Assembly: GCA_903883645.1 (NCBI GenBank)
Contig: CAISBR010000080.1
Location: forward strand, 85,069 to 123,598
Source of the DNA: an uncultured Myxococcales bacterium
GTDB taxonomy: Bacteria; Myxococcota_A; UBA9042
Length of the DNA: 38,530 bases
Direction of reading: 5' to 3'
Below are positions 24,358 to 32,353 of this stretch, one piece after another. Position 1 is the first letter of the stretch. The number at the start of each line of letters is the position of its first letter. The position numbers were made by a program, and so were the translations under genes. The notes under the pieces were generated by a model, which had not been told where the DNA came from, did no database searches, and saw only the letters and a program-made list of their open reading frames with translations.

Positions 24358-27345
24358 ATGTCAGCTAAGTCTCTGTATAGTAAACGTATCGCCTTCTGGA
24401 CCCTGCCGCTCGCGGTGATGGGCTATAGCGGCTGCGACGCCGAGACCAACGCGCCGTTTCGCACCCAAGTGGTGCCCGTGCTCGAGCGCCGCTGCGCCAA
24501 CAGCGCCTGCCACGGCGTGACAGACGCCCAGGCGGCCGCCAGCCAGCTCGACCCCAGCAAGTGGCTCACCTTTCGCATCGACGCCGGCGGTAAGATCAGC
24601 GACCTGGCTGCGGCGGAGAAATCGGCGAAATCCAAGGTCAATTCGCGTGAAAATGGAGCGTTCTCTTCGCTGTTGCGCAAGACACTGCCGGTCGCCCAAG
24701 GCGGGCAATACCACTATAAGAATCAGGTGTTCGAGTCGCGCACTCATCCGGATTACCAAGTGCTCGCCACGTGGGTGACGGGCGTGCGCGACGGCACGGA
24801 AGCCACCGACCAGCCGCCGCTCGACGCCCGCGAGTCGTTATTTCGCGACAAGATCTATCCGACATTGCTGCAAAAGGGCTGCGCGACGGCCACTTGCCAC
24901 GGCAGCTTGACCTTTGGCGGCGCCGTGTTCGAACCGCCGGTGTTGCCCGGCAGCAATCAAGTAAGCAGGGCCGATCTGCGCAAAACGCTGGCCGAAGTGC
25001 GCCACAACGTCACCTTGTGGGGCGACCCGCTGCACTCTAGGTTGATTGCCAAGATGTTGCCGCTCGCTGCCGGCGGAATTCCCCACAAGGGCGGCAACGA
25101 CCTCTTCTTTGCCAGCGAAGTCGAGGCCGGTACGGACCCGCGCAAAGCGCCGCTGATCACCAGTATTTTGGCCTGGATCGAGGCCACGCGGGCGGCAGAA
25201 AATGCCGCGTTGCCCAGTACAGACCCGCCGCTGGTAGCTGTGGGCGGGCCGCTTGCCGCCGCCGATGTATTCGCCGTGCAGCCCTTTGTGCCGGGTACGG
25301 ACCTGTATCGCATCGATGCGCCATACACGGGCGGGCCGGTCAATCTGACGGCGGCAATTCATAGTAAACCCGCAGATATTCGCAGTCCGGCCGTGAGTCA
25401 CGACGGCAAGACGCTGGTGTTCGCCATGCGCACCGCCCAGGACACGGCCCACAACATCTACACCATGGGGATGGATGGCAACAACCTGAAACAGCTGACT
25501 TTTGATAAGGCCGCTGCGCCGCTTGGCCGCGCGGTCGCCAACTTGAACCCTGTGTTCGGCCCCCATGGCGGCGTTGGCACGAACCTGCAGGCGAACGGCG
25601 AGCGCATCTACTGGTCGTCGCATCGGGGCGATCTGAGCGATGCGTTTGATACGCAAAACGCAGACTTATATGCGATCAATCCCGATGGTAACGACCGCGA
25701 GCAGCTGACCTGGACGGTGGTTCCCGAGCTCGCGCCGTGGTTTCTGTCGACCGGCGAGTTTTACGGCACGGTGGCGTACACGCTACGGCGCTCGGCGGAG
25801 GGGGGCTACAAGGGCGTTTTCTTTCGGTTTCCGATCGACCACAACCGTGAGTACCACATTCAGCCCGAGGCGCACCCGCATTTTGGCATGAGTGAGCCGC
25901 AGCAGGTGTTCTACCGGCTGCGCGAGCTGCCCGATGGCCGGTCGGCGTGCGTGCTGCTTGACCAAGGTAATGTGTGGCGCGGCGGGCAGTTAGCACTACT
26001 TGAACGGCAGTTTGCGGTGGAGCTTGCGGTGGGGCAAGAGAGCCAGGCCACCCTGCCCGGCTTTCGCCATGCGCTGACCAACCTGACGCCCAATGCCACC
26101 CGTAATGGCATGAGTTTGGATGGGTTGTGGCGCGACCCGACGCCGCTGACCGACGGCTCGCTGGTGGCGGCCCATGCTGTGACGCCCACCGACCTCGACA
26201 ACCCCCTGTCGCCGCCGCGCCCTAGCTTGGTGCGGATCACGCTCAAGTCCGACCCGGCCACCAATCGGCCAGAGGTCGACCAAGTAACTGTTTTGCAAGA
26301 CGATCCAAACATGGCCTGGTCCGAGCCCGTGGCGGCGGTGGCGCGTGCCCCCGAAGATCCGCCGCACCCGCGGCAGTGGGATAGCGAGGGCGCTACCGCG
26401 ACTCTGGTGCACTCGGGCGTGCAAGTGATCGAGGCGTTGCTGGCCCAGCTGGCGCCGCTTGCCCCGCGTATCATCCGAAAAGATCTAGCGTTTGTCCGAG
26501 CGGTGGTGCCCCTGAGCGCGATTGCCGAGTTGAGCCCACAGCCCGTGCCAGCGGCCGAGACGCGCTACCAGCTGCACGGCGCCACAACGCTTGCGCTGAC
26601 GGGGCGTATGCCGCTTTTCGCCGCGGCCGAGGTTGAGCCGGCTAGCGACGGTAGTCTGGCGGCGCATATTGCGGCCAAGGTGCCGGTGCGATTGGTGACG
26701 CTGGACCACGATCGCGTGGCGGTAGGCGCACTTCAGCACCAGTGGTATGCGGCGGCGCCGGGCGAGCGGTTCCCGGTGGGCATCCCCGAGACGTCGTTCG
26801 CCGCGCGTTGTGCGGGTTGCCACGGCGCTATGGACGGCAAGCCGGCGTCGGTGATGCAGCCACCCGTCGATTTTGTGACGCAGGCGTCGGTGACGGCGGC
26901 GTTGTACCAAGGTCAGGATCGGCGGCGGCCGCTGCCCTTGCCCACGGTAGGCAGCGCTCTGTTCCAGTTCGTCGATTTTCGCCGCGATGTGCAGCCGATT
27001 CTCGACGCCAAGTGTGCAAGTTGCCACAGCGGCGCCACCCCGAGCGGCGATCTGAGCTTGGGCAACCAGGCGACCCAGCACTACAACGACGCCTACGAAA
27101 ATCTGCTGCGGCCCGGCCAAGGTTCGGCCAATGGCTTCGCCTATGTCGATGCGCTGGGCTACCGCGGCCGCGACTCGTACTTGGCCGAAAAGGTGATGGG
27201 CAAGGAGTACGAGGCCACGCGCGCACTTACGACCCAATGCCCGCCGCCGGGGTCGCCGCAGCTCACGCCGAGCGAGAAGGCGACGCTCGTGCGCTGGATG
27301 GAGCTGGGTGCCGCGTGGATAGGTGTGCCGCCATCGGGCAACTAG
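24358..27345 (+). CDS. Large propeller lipoprotein with four heme-binding-like motifs
   Basis: A 995-residue lipoprotein (lipobox YSGC, Cys26). CX4CH motifs occur at 46-52 (CANSACH) and 175-181 (CATATCH), and CxxCH at 818-822 (CAGCH) and 886-890 (CASCH). Between them, about 330-560 has TolB/PD40-type propeller repeats (SPAVSHDGKTLVFAMR, IYTMGMDGNNLKQLT, LYAINPDGNDREQLT), a layout reminiscent of hydrazine-synthase-alpha-like proteins. ATG 24358 has a GGAGGGAGC ribosome site; the open frame upstream lacks a signal peptide. It probably heads an operon running to 32248. If hemes are attached, it is a multiheme surface redox protein. Substrate unknown, and hydrazine chemistry is not implied. Confidence 0.78.
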   Translation: MSAKSLYSKRIAFWTLPLAVMGYSGCDAETNAPFRTQVVPVLERRCANSACHGVTDAQAAASQLDPSKWLTFRIDAGGKISDLAAAEKSAKSKVNSRENGAFSSLLRKTLPVAQGGQYHYKNQVFESRTHPDYQVLATWVTGVRDGTEATDQPPLDARESLFRDKIYPTLLQKGCATATCHGSLTFGGAVFEPPVLPGSNQVSRADLRKTLAEVRHNVTLWGDPLHSRLIAKMLPLAAGGIPHKGGNDLFFASEVEAGTDPRKAPLITSILAWIEATRAAENAALPSTDPPLVAVGGPLAAADVFAVQPFVPGTDLYRIDAPYTGGPVNLTAAIHSKPADIRSPAVSHDGKTLVFAMRTAQDTAHNIYTMGMDGNNLKQLTFDKAAAPLGRAVANLNPVFGPHGGVGTNLQANGERIYWSSHRGDLSDAFDTQNADLYAINPDGNDREQLTWTVVPELAPWFLSTGEFYGTVAYTLRRSAEGGYKGVFFRFPIDHNREYHIQPEAHPHFGMSEPQQVFYRLRELPDGRSACVLLDQGNVWRGGQLALLERQFAVELAVGQESQATLPGFRHALTNLTPNATRNGMSLDGLWRDPTPLTDGSLVAAHAVTPTDLDNPLSPPRPSLVRITLKSDPATNRPEVDQVTVLQDDPNMAWSEPVAAVARAPEDPPHPRQWDSEGATATLVHSGVQVIEALLAQLAPLAPRIIRKDLAFVRAVVPLSAIAELSPQPVPAAETRYQLHGATTLALTGRMPLFAAAEVEPASDGSLAAHIAAKVPVRLVTLDHDRVAVGALQHQWYAAAPGERFPVGIPETSFAARCAGCHGAMDGKPASVMQPPVDFVTQASVTAALYQGQDRRRPLPLPTVGSALFQFVDFRRDVQPILDAKCASCHSGATPSGDLSLGNQATQHYNDAYENLLRPGQGSANGFAYVDALGYRGRDSYLAEKVMGKEYEATRALTTQCPPPGSPQLTPSEKATLVRWMELGAAWIGVPPSGN

Positions 27346-27392
27346 GTGGCGGCCGTGCGGGGTGCCATTGGCGCGACTTCGAGAGGGGGACG

Positions 27393-27842
27393 ATGTACTC
27401 AAAACGACGAGGATTGGCCGTTCTTGGATTCATTGCGGCAGGCTGCGAGCTCGTGCCGGGCGGCCAGACTACGCCGCTTAAGCCCGCCAGCGTGGCCGCC
27501 GACCGCGCAACGTTTGACCACGAGGCCGCGCCCCTGCTCGAACGACGCTGTGGCGATGCGATGTGCCACGGCCGGCCCGAGCGCCCCTTTGCTCTGTACG
27601 CCGCGGGCGCTCGCCGCCAAAACCCGGGCGACACGTTTATGAAGACGCCGCTGACGGCTGGCGAAATTGACGCGAACTATGGCGCAGCGCTCGGTTTTGT
27701 CGACGCCGTGCAGCCACGGAGCACCACGCTTGTGCAAAAAGCCATTGGCCACCAGGGCCACAAAGGCGGGCCCGTGTTTGCCGCGCCCAGCGACCCCGAA
27801 TGCGAAGCGATCACCAACTGGCTCAGCGGCGAGGTGCCCTGA
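27393..27842 (+). CDS. Small lipoprotein with one CX4CH motif
   Basis: A 149-residue lipoprotein (lipobox IAAGC, Cys18). Residues 48-61, PLLERRCGDAMCHG, closely parallel VLERRCANSACHG of the preceding 995-residue protein, so the two share one module. The rest (about 62-149) follows the mono-heme cytochrome-like pattern with a late TNWL helix. GAGAGGGGG precedes ATG 27393, and the frame upstream is a shadow of the previous gene. The stop overlaps the next start (ATGA at 27840-27842), so translation is coupled. It may be a mobile electron carrier or a subunit of its neighbours. Confidence 0.75.
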   Translation: MYSKRRGLAVLGFIAAGCELVPGGQTTPLKPASVAADRATFDHEAAPLLERRCGDAMCHGRPERPFALYAAGARRQNPGDTFMKTPLTAGEIDANYGAALGFVDAVQPRSTTLVQKAIGHQGHKGGPVFAAPSDPECEAITNWLSGEVP

Positions 27843-30361
27843 TGAGGCTGCAACTCCCCTTGCCATCTCTGGTGGCGCTGGCACTTGTGATCGCAGCGGT
27901 GGCTTGCACCGACGAGCTGCCGGACGTAAAGACGCTGCACCCCGATCCGAACCCCATGACAGTGCTAGATAAAATGTGGTCACCGCAGCCCCATCGCGAC
28001 CGGCCGCGCGAGCTGTGTGTCAGCCGCGACGCCAAGAAGGCTTGGGTCATGCTGTCGGGAACGGAGGACGACCCGGGCCACGAAATTGCGGTGGTCGACC
28101 TGCAAGCGCGCAAGGTGCTGAAGCGGGTAACGCTGCCGGGCACGCCCTATGGCTGCGCCGTCCATCCGACGCAACATTATCTTGTAGTTACATTGCGTTA
28201 TAGTGATATGGCCGTGGTGCTCGATGCGGAGGACGACAGCGAGGTCGCGCGCATTGCGGTGCCGTACTACACCGAGACCGCGCTTTTCGACCCTACGGGC
28301 ACTCGGCTTTGGCTAACCAATCGCTGGAAAGACGCGGTGTTATGGTGGAACGTGCGCGCTACGACCAGCGAATTCAGCGTGATCGGCGACAACTATTCGA
28401 GCCGCGCCCTCGACCAGACCATGGGCACCCCGGTCAGCGACAATCCGGGCCGCCTAGCCCTGTCAAGCGACGGCAAGCGCCTGTTTGTCGGCTCGGTTGC
28501 GGGCTGCACCATCGCCGTGATCGACGCGGCCACGGGGGAGCTCATCGACGCCGACAGCGACCCCACCACGACGACGGTCGGCGCGCCGGCGGGCATCAGC
28601 CACCTCGATGTGCACTCACCGGTGGGCGGCATGGTCGTCCACGGCGGCCACTTGATTGTCGCCGACATGGGCCGCGGCCTGGGCGCCCAGCCGTTCGACG
28701 GGCTCGACATCGACGCCGATGGCCAGGCGGGCGATGGCACCGCGAATCAAGCGTTTCAAGACCAGCAAAACGAGCTCGGTGTCATCGATACCGCGACCTT
28801 ACGCCAGGTGTTTCGCTATACGTCGGACAGCATTGTGGGCCGCGATTTTCGCGACGTGGACCCGCTGCACCCCGAAAAAGGCGCGATGCTGCCGCTCGCA
28901 GATCAGTGGTCGCCCACGGTCATCGAGGCCATGCCGCCCGCGTCGACCTGGATCGTGGCCGGAGCGCTGCCCGAGGCCATGGTGGTGCAAGCCGATAGCT
29001 TGTTTGTCGCCTACGCCGGCTCAAACGAGGTGCAGCGCTTTGCGATCGCCCAGAGCGGCGCGCTGACTACGAGCCAAACGGCCGGGCAGCTGTGGCGCAC
29101 GGGCTTCAATCCCAAGGCGCTGGCGATAGTTGCAGGCGGTCTTGTGGCGACGATTGACCGACTGGGCGAAAGTCTGACGATCATCGACCCGACGCAACAG
29201 GCCGGCAAGGCTGAGAGTAGTTTCGTAATCGGCGATGTGACGAGCGGTCCGTTCCCTGCCAGCGATGCGGAGCTGGGCGAGGGCGTCAACGAGATGACGG
29301 CGGCGTTTACCATCGATGGCGACCAGACTTGCGTGCAGTGCCATCGCGACAATGGGGCCATGGCGCGGCCGTTCGTCATGCCGCTGCAGTCGAGCCGCGC
29401 GTGGAGTCTGCGCAACGTGATGGCGCAACGCGGCCTGTACGACACGCGGCCGTGGTTCTTTGAGTCGGCGATGAACGAAGACAATTTCTTCCCAGTTCTC
29501 AACGAGTTTGTGCGGCGTGAGAATTTTTGCTGCGAACAACTCGACCTGATGGTGTGGGGCAAGTACCCCAAGATCGATGTGTGCCAAGCCAAGCCCACCA
29601 CTGCGGGGTGCAACCATGTGCTGAATTGCACGAGCGATCCGCCGCCCGAATGCGCCACGCGCGCCTATGGCAACAAGGACTTCTTGAAGCGGGCCGACTT
29701 TATGAAAGATGCGGCCAAGCGCCTGTTCGGCCGCACCACCACCTTTGGCGACGGCGTATACAAAGTGGCGGCGAGCGGCAGTAAGCTACCATTAATGCTC
29801 GACTTTGACGGGGTTACGCGCGTGCTGGGCCTGTTCATGATGCGAACTCCTCGGCTGCTGCCCAACCCAAATCGCGCGCTGAACCTGCCCACGGCGCTGC
29901 GCGGGGCGGCGCTTTTCAAAGATCCCGGCGTAGGCTGCAACAATTGCCACCCGTTGCCCGCGACGACCACCGCCACTGGCCCCGTGCCGTTTTCGCCGTA
30001 TGGGATGCCGGTGCATTTTCCGCCCGTGATTTCGCCCGAGCGGCGGCCCGACGGCAGCGATGCGATGCTGGTCAATGGCACCTTTCTGGCGACGTTTCCG
30101 CTTACAGTTCAAGATGCTGCGGGCCTGCATGTGGGTTCGACGCCGCTGCGAGGCCTGTGGGATCGCCCGCAGACCCGCTTTTACCACGACGGCCGTGCGC
30201 GATCGCTGCGCCAAACGCTCGCCACCCCCGGCCACGCGATCTTGCAGCCCGGCGAGAAGGGCTACAACGAACGCAACGGCAGCTTCGACACCCACGGCGG
30301 CACCAGCCAGCTGACCAAGTACCAGCTCCAAGACCTCATCCACTACATCTTGACCTTGTGA
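27842..30361 (+). CDS. Propeller/di-heme-peroxidase-like lipoprotein
   Basis: An 839-residue lipoprotein (Cys22 after AAVA). Residues about 50-450 have YVTN-type propeller repeats (AWVMLSG, IAVVDLQARKVLKRVTLPG, LFVGSVAGCTIAVIDAATGEL). The C-terminal part has CVQCH at 497-501 and CNNCH at 699-703. It then has TPLRGLWDRPQTRFYHDGRA and SLRQTL, which match the conserved end of di-heme cytochrome c peroxidase/MauG proteins. The peroxidase core spans roughly 480-839, with extra Cys (FCCEQ, VCQAK, GCNH) between the heme motifs. It may bind two c hemes and catalyse a peroxide-dependent or substrate oxidation at the cell surface. It overlaps the preceding gene by one base and is followed after 8 bp by the DUF4266 gene. 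Confidence 0.82.
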   Translation: MRLQLPLPSLVALALVIAAVACTDELPDVKTLHPDPNPMTVLDKMWSPQPHRDRPRELCVSRDAKKAWVMLSGTEDDPGHEIAVVDLQARKVLKRVTLPGTPYGCAVHPTQHYLVVTLRYSDMAVVLDAEDDSEVARIAVPYYTETALFDPTGTRLWLTNRWKDAVLWWNVRATTSEFSVIGDNYSSRALDQTMGTPVSDNPGRLALSSDGKRLFVGSVAGCTIAVIDAATGELIDADSDPTTTTVGAPAGISHLDVHSPVGGMVVHGGHLIVADMGRGLGAQPFDGLDIDADGQAGDGTANQAFQDQQNELGVIDTATLRQVFRYTSDSIVGRDFRDVDPLHPEKGAMLPLADQWSPTVIEAMPPASTWIVAGALPEAMVVQADSLFVAYAGSNEVQRFAIAQSGALTTSQTAGQLWRTGFNPKALAIVAGGLVATIDRLGESLTIIDPTQQAGKAESSFVIGDVTSGPFPASDAELGEGVNEMTAAFTIDGDQTCVQCHRDNGAMARPFVMPLQSSRAWSLRNVMAQRGLYDTRPWFFESAMNEDNFFPVLNEFVRRENFCCEQLDLMVWGKYPKIDVCQAKPTTAGCNHVLNCTSDPPPECATRAYGNKDFLKRADFMKDAAKRLFGRTTTFGDGVYKVAASGSKLPLMLDFDGVTRVLGLFMMRTPRLLPNPNRALNLPTALRGAALFKDPGVGCNNCHPLPATTTATGPVPFSPYGMPVHFPPVISPERRPDGSDAMLVNGTFLATFPLTVQDAAGLHVGSTPLRGLWDRPQTRFYHDGRARSLRQTLATPGHAILQPGEKGYNERNGSFDTHGGTSQLTKYQLQDLIHYILTL

Positions 30362-30369
30362 GGCGATCG

Positions 30370-30594
30370 ATGTGGGCGCAACGGCTTCTGACTACTACAC
30401 TTCTTCTGACAACAGCGGCGCTTGCGGCGAGTTGTGCCCCTGTGCCGGCCTGGGCGCGCGGCTCATTGGTCGATCGCCGGATGCAGCCAAGCGCTTCGCC
30501 CGAGCGCGACGGGTTGCGCCACCATGTGCAAAGCGTGCGCGAAGGTGCAGCGGGTGGCGATGGCGCGGCAGGCGGTGGCTGTGGCTGTGACTAG
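30370..30594 (+). CDS. DUF4266 small lipoprotein
   Basis: A 74-residue lipoprotein: signal peptide, Cys near residue 22 (LAASC), then VPAWARGSLVDRRM, SVREGAAGG and the C-terminal GGGCGCD. These fit the DUF4266 pattern (VPxWxRG, SxEGxxGG, GGGCGC). Family members have no established function; the terminal Cys pair suggests metal or thiol chemistry. In other genomes this family occurs next to DUF3570 proteins, as here. Start ATG 30370 is 8 bp after the propeller gene. No flavinylation-like motif is seen. Confidence 0.85.
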   Translation: MWAQRLLTTTLLLTTAALAASCAPVPAWARGSLVDRRMQPSASPERDGLRHHVQSVREGAAGGDGAAGGGCGCD

Positions 30595-31693
30595 GCGCCA
30601 TTGGGGGCATATCCTCTTGATTGTGCTGGCGATACTGGCCTGCGCACCCGCGTCTTTTGCCACCGAGCGCGCCGGCTCGGCCGTGCTGATGTACCGCGAC
30701 AGCGACCATGTCACCGTGTGGAAGCCGGTGGGCACGGTGTCGTCGGACCAAGGTCAGCTAAGTGCCCACGCACGCTGGAGTACCGACTTCATCTCGGCCG
30801 CGTCGGTCGACCTGGTGACCGCAGCCTCGCCCGGCGGCTACACCGAGCAGCGCCACGAGTCCGAGCTTGGCGGCGGCTGGGCGTTCGGCGAGGGTCGGCG
30901 CCTCGACTTGAGTGCGACAGTGTCACGCGAGCGCGACTTCCGCAGCGATGCCATTGGCTTATCAGGCAATTGGGAGTGGTTTGATCGCCGCCTGACCGCG
31001 GTGGCCGGTGTGGGGCTGGCGGCCGCCGCGACGGGCCGTGCGGGGGATGCGCAGCTGTGGCGCGACCGGACCAGCCGCGATGCCCATGTGCAGGCGTCGC
31101 TGGTGTTGACCCCGCACAGCGTGCTCGATTTAGTTTGGACTATTCAGCAGTTGCAGGGCTATCAGGCGAGCCTGTATCGCTATGTGCGCCTGTTCCAAGG
31201 CGACTCGCCCCTGCATCAAACCGCGGTGACGGAGCAGGTGCCGGGCGAGCGGGTGCGCCACGCCGGCCTGCTGCGGCTGCGGCAGCGCTTGGGCCAAGCA
31301 TGGTTCGCTCAGCTTGATTACCGTTTGTATGGCGACACTTGGGGCATGGTGGCCCACACCGCAGCGACGCGCGCGCTCTGGACCCTGCCGGGCGATGCCT
31401 GGACGCTCAGCGCCGAGGGGCGCGCCCACAGCCAGACTGGCGCCAGCTTCTACCGCGGTGTGTATCAGACCCTGCCCGAGGCGCCGCAATGGCGCACCGC
31501 CGATAAGGAATTGGGCCCGATGTGGACGGCGAGCGGCGGGTTGCACCTCGAGTGGACCGCGCGGCCGACGCCGGCCCAGGCTGTACGGGTGGGTATTGGG
31601 GGCGACGTCATGCATATGCGCTACTTGGACCATCCCTACCTGCGCGAGCGCACCGCGCTGCTCGCCACGATCGACCTCAGCTGGGAGCGTTAG
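30560..31693 (+). CDS. DUF3570 outer-membrane-type protein
   Basis: A 377-residue exported protein with signal peptide core ILLIVLAILACAPASFA. After it, VLMYRDSDHVTVWKP, SAASVDLVTAASPGGY, EQRHES and a run of amphipathic strands fit DUF3570, which is predicted to be a beta barrel. The last residues are IDLSWER, not the aromatic end usual for a porin. The start is uncertain: ATG 30560 overlaps DUF4266 by 35 bp, while GTG 30587 overlaps by 8 bp and gives a tighter signal peptide. It is partnered with DUF4266, probably as outer-membrane component or scaffold. Stop 31693 is 3 bp before the next gene. Confidence 0.82.
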   Translation: MARQAVAVAVTRRHWGHILLIVLAILACAPASFATERAGSAVLMYRDSDHVTVWKPVGTVSSDQGQLSAHARWSTDFISAASVDLVTAASPGGYTEQRHESELGGGWAFGEGRRLDLSATVSRERDFRSDAIGLSGNWEWFDRRLTAVAGVGLAAAATGRAGDAQLWRDRTSRDAHVQASLVLTPHSVLDLVWTIQQLQGYQASLYRYVRLFQGDSPLHQTAVTEQVPGERVRHAGLLRLRQRLGQAWFAQLDYRLYGDTWGMVAHTAATRALWTLPGDAWTLSAEGRAHSQTGASFYRGVYQTLPEAPQWRTADKELGPMWTASGGLHLEWTARPTPAQAVRVGIGGDVMHMRYLDHPYLRERTALLATIDLSWER

Positions 31694-31696
31694 ACG

Positions 31697-32248
31697 ATGA
31701 GTATCCGCCTTTATGCTCAAGTAGTTGCAGCAGCTGGCTTCAGCCTGGCCTGTAACCCAGTGGCCGCACCCCACGACCCCCTCGACGCCGCGCCACGGGC
31801 CGATGCGACCCTGCCCTTGTGCCCGCAGTCGGCACAGGTCTTTGGCCTCGATAGTGGCGAGAGCCGGGTGATGCTGACCCCGGGAACGGCGCTGCCAGTA
31901 ACCCAAGGATTCCAAGGTTTTCTCTTTGTTCGGGTAGGTTTGCACTCGGCCGGCGCGCTGCCAAATGCCGTGCAGGTCAGCGTGGCGGTGCAGCTCGACA
32001 ACGGCGTTGAGCAGTATCTACCGCAGCGCGCCGTCAAGACTCACCTGGCCGACGATGGGGCCGATACCGTTGAACTCCCAGTGTTTTTTAACGACTCGAC
32101 GATGCCGGACCTGATCGCGCGCAAGGCCTCGGTCGATGTCGAGGTCGAGACGGCCAGCTGCGTCTTGCGCGCCCACGCGGACGTCGTCTTGTCGCTAGGC
32201 GGCTATATGGGTGCCGATGCCGGTTTTTGGGGTGCGGCCGCCGATTAG
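31697..32248 (+). CDS. Small lipoprotein, function unknown
   Basis: A 183-residue lipoprotein (lipobox SLAC, Cys19) with an Ala/Pro/Asp linker and a beta-rich domain (about 45-170) with two further Cys (LPLC and SCVL). I do not recognise a family. It begins 3 bp after the DUF3570 gene, so it is probably the last gene of the heme-lipoprotein operon. A hairpin at 32299-32329 follows. Confidence 0.68.
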   Translation: MSIRLYAQVVAAAGFSLACNPVAAPHDPLDAAPRADATLPLCPQSAQVFGLDSGESRVMLTPGTALPVTQGFQGFLFVRVGLHSAGALPNAVQVSVAVQLDNGVEQYLPQRAVKTHLADDGADTVELPVFFNDSTMPDLIARKASVDVEVETASCVLRAHADVVLSLGGYMGADAGFWGAAAD

Positions 32249-32298
32249 CTGGCAAGTCCGCCGGGCCACGCGCAGCAGGCCGAGTGCCCCCATACGCA

Positions 32299-32329
32299 CC
32301 GAGCCGCCTGCTGGGAGCAAGCGGCTCGG
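32299..32329. terminator. Hairpin between convergent genes
   Basis: CCGAGCCGC (32299-32307) pairs perfectly with GCGGCTCGG (32321-32329), and the loop contains TGCT/AGCA that can pair further. Rightward, CAATTT follows, a short T-run. It lies between the stop of the lipoprotein gene and the stop of the first fibre-like gene, so it may end transcripts from both sides. Confidence 0.55.
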
Positions 32330-32353
32330 CAATTTCCCCTTGCAACCTGCGGA

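Noticed and set aside
24358..27345. Hydrazine synthase activity for the 995-residue protein
   Set aside because: Only the propeller-plus-heme layout is similar; the rest of the enzyme set is absent from the window.
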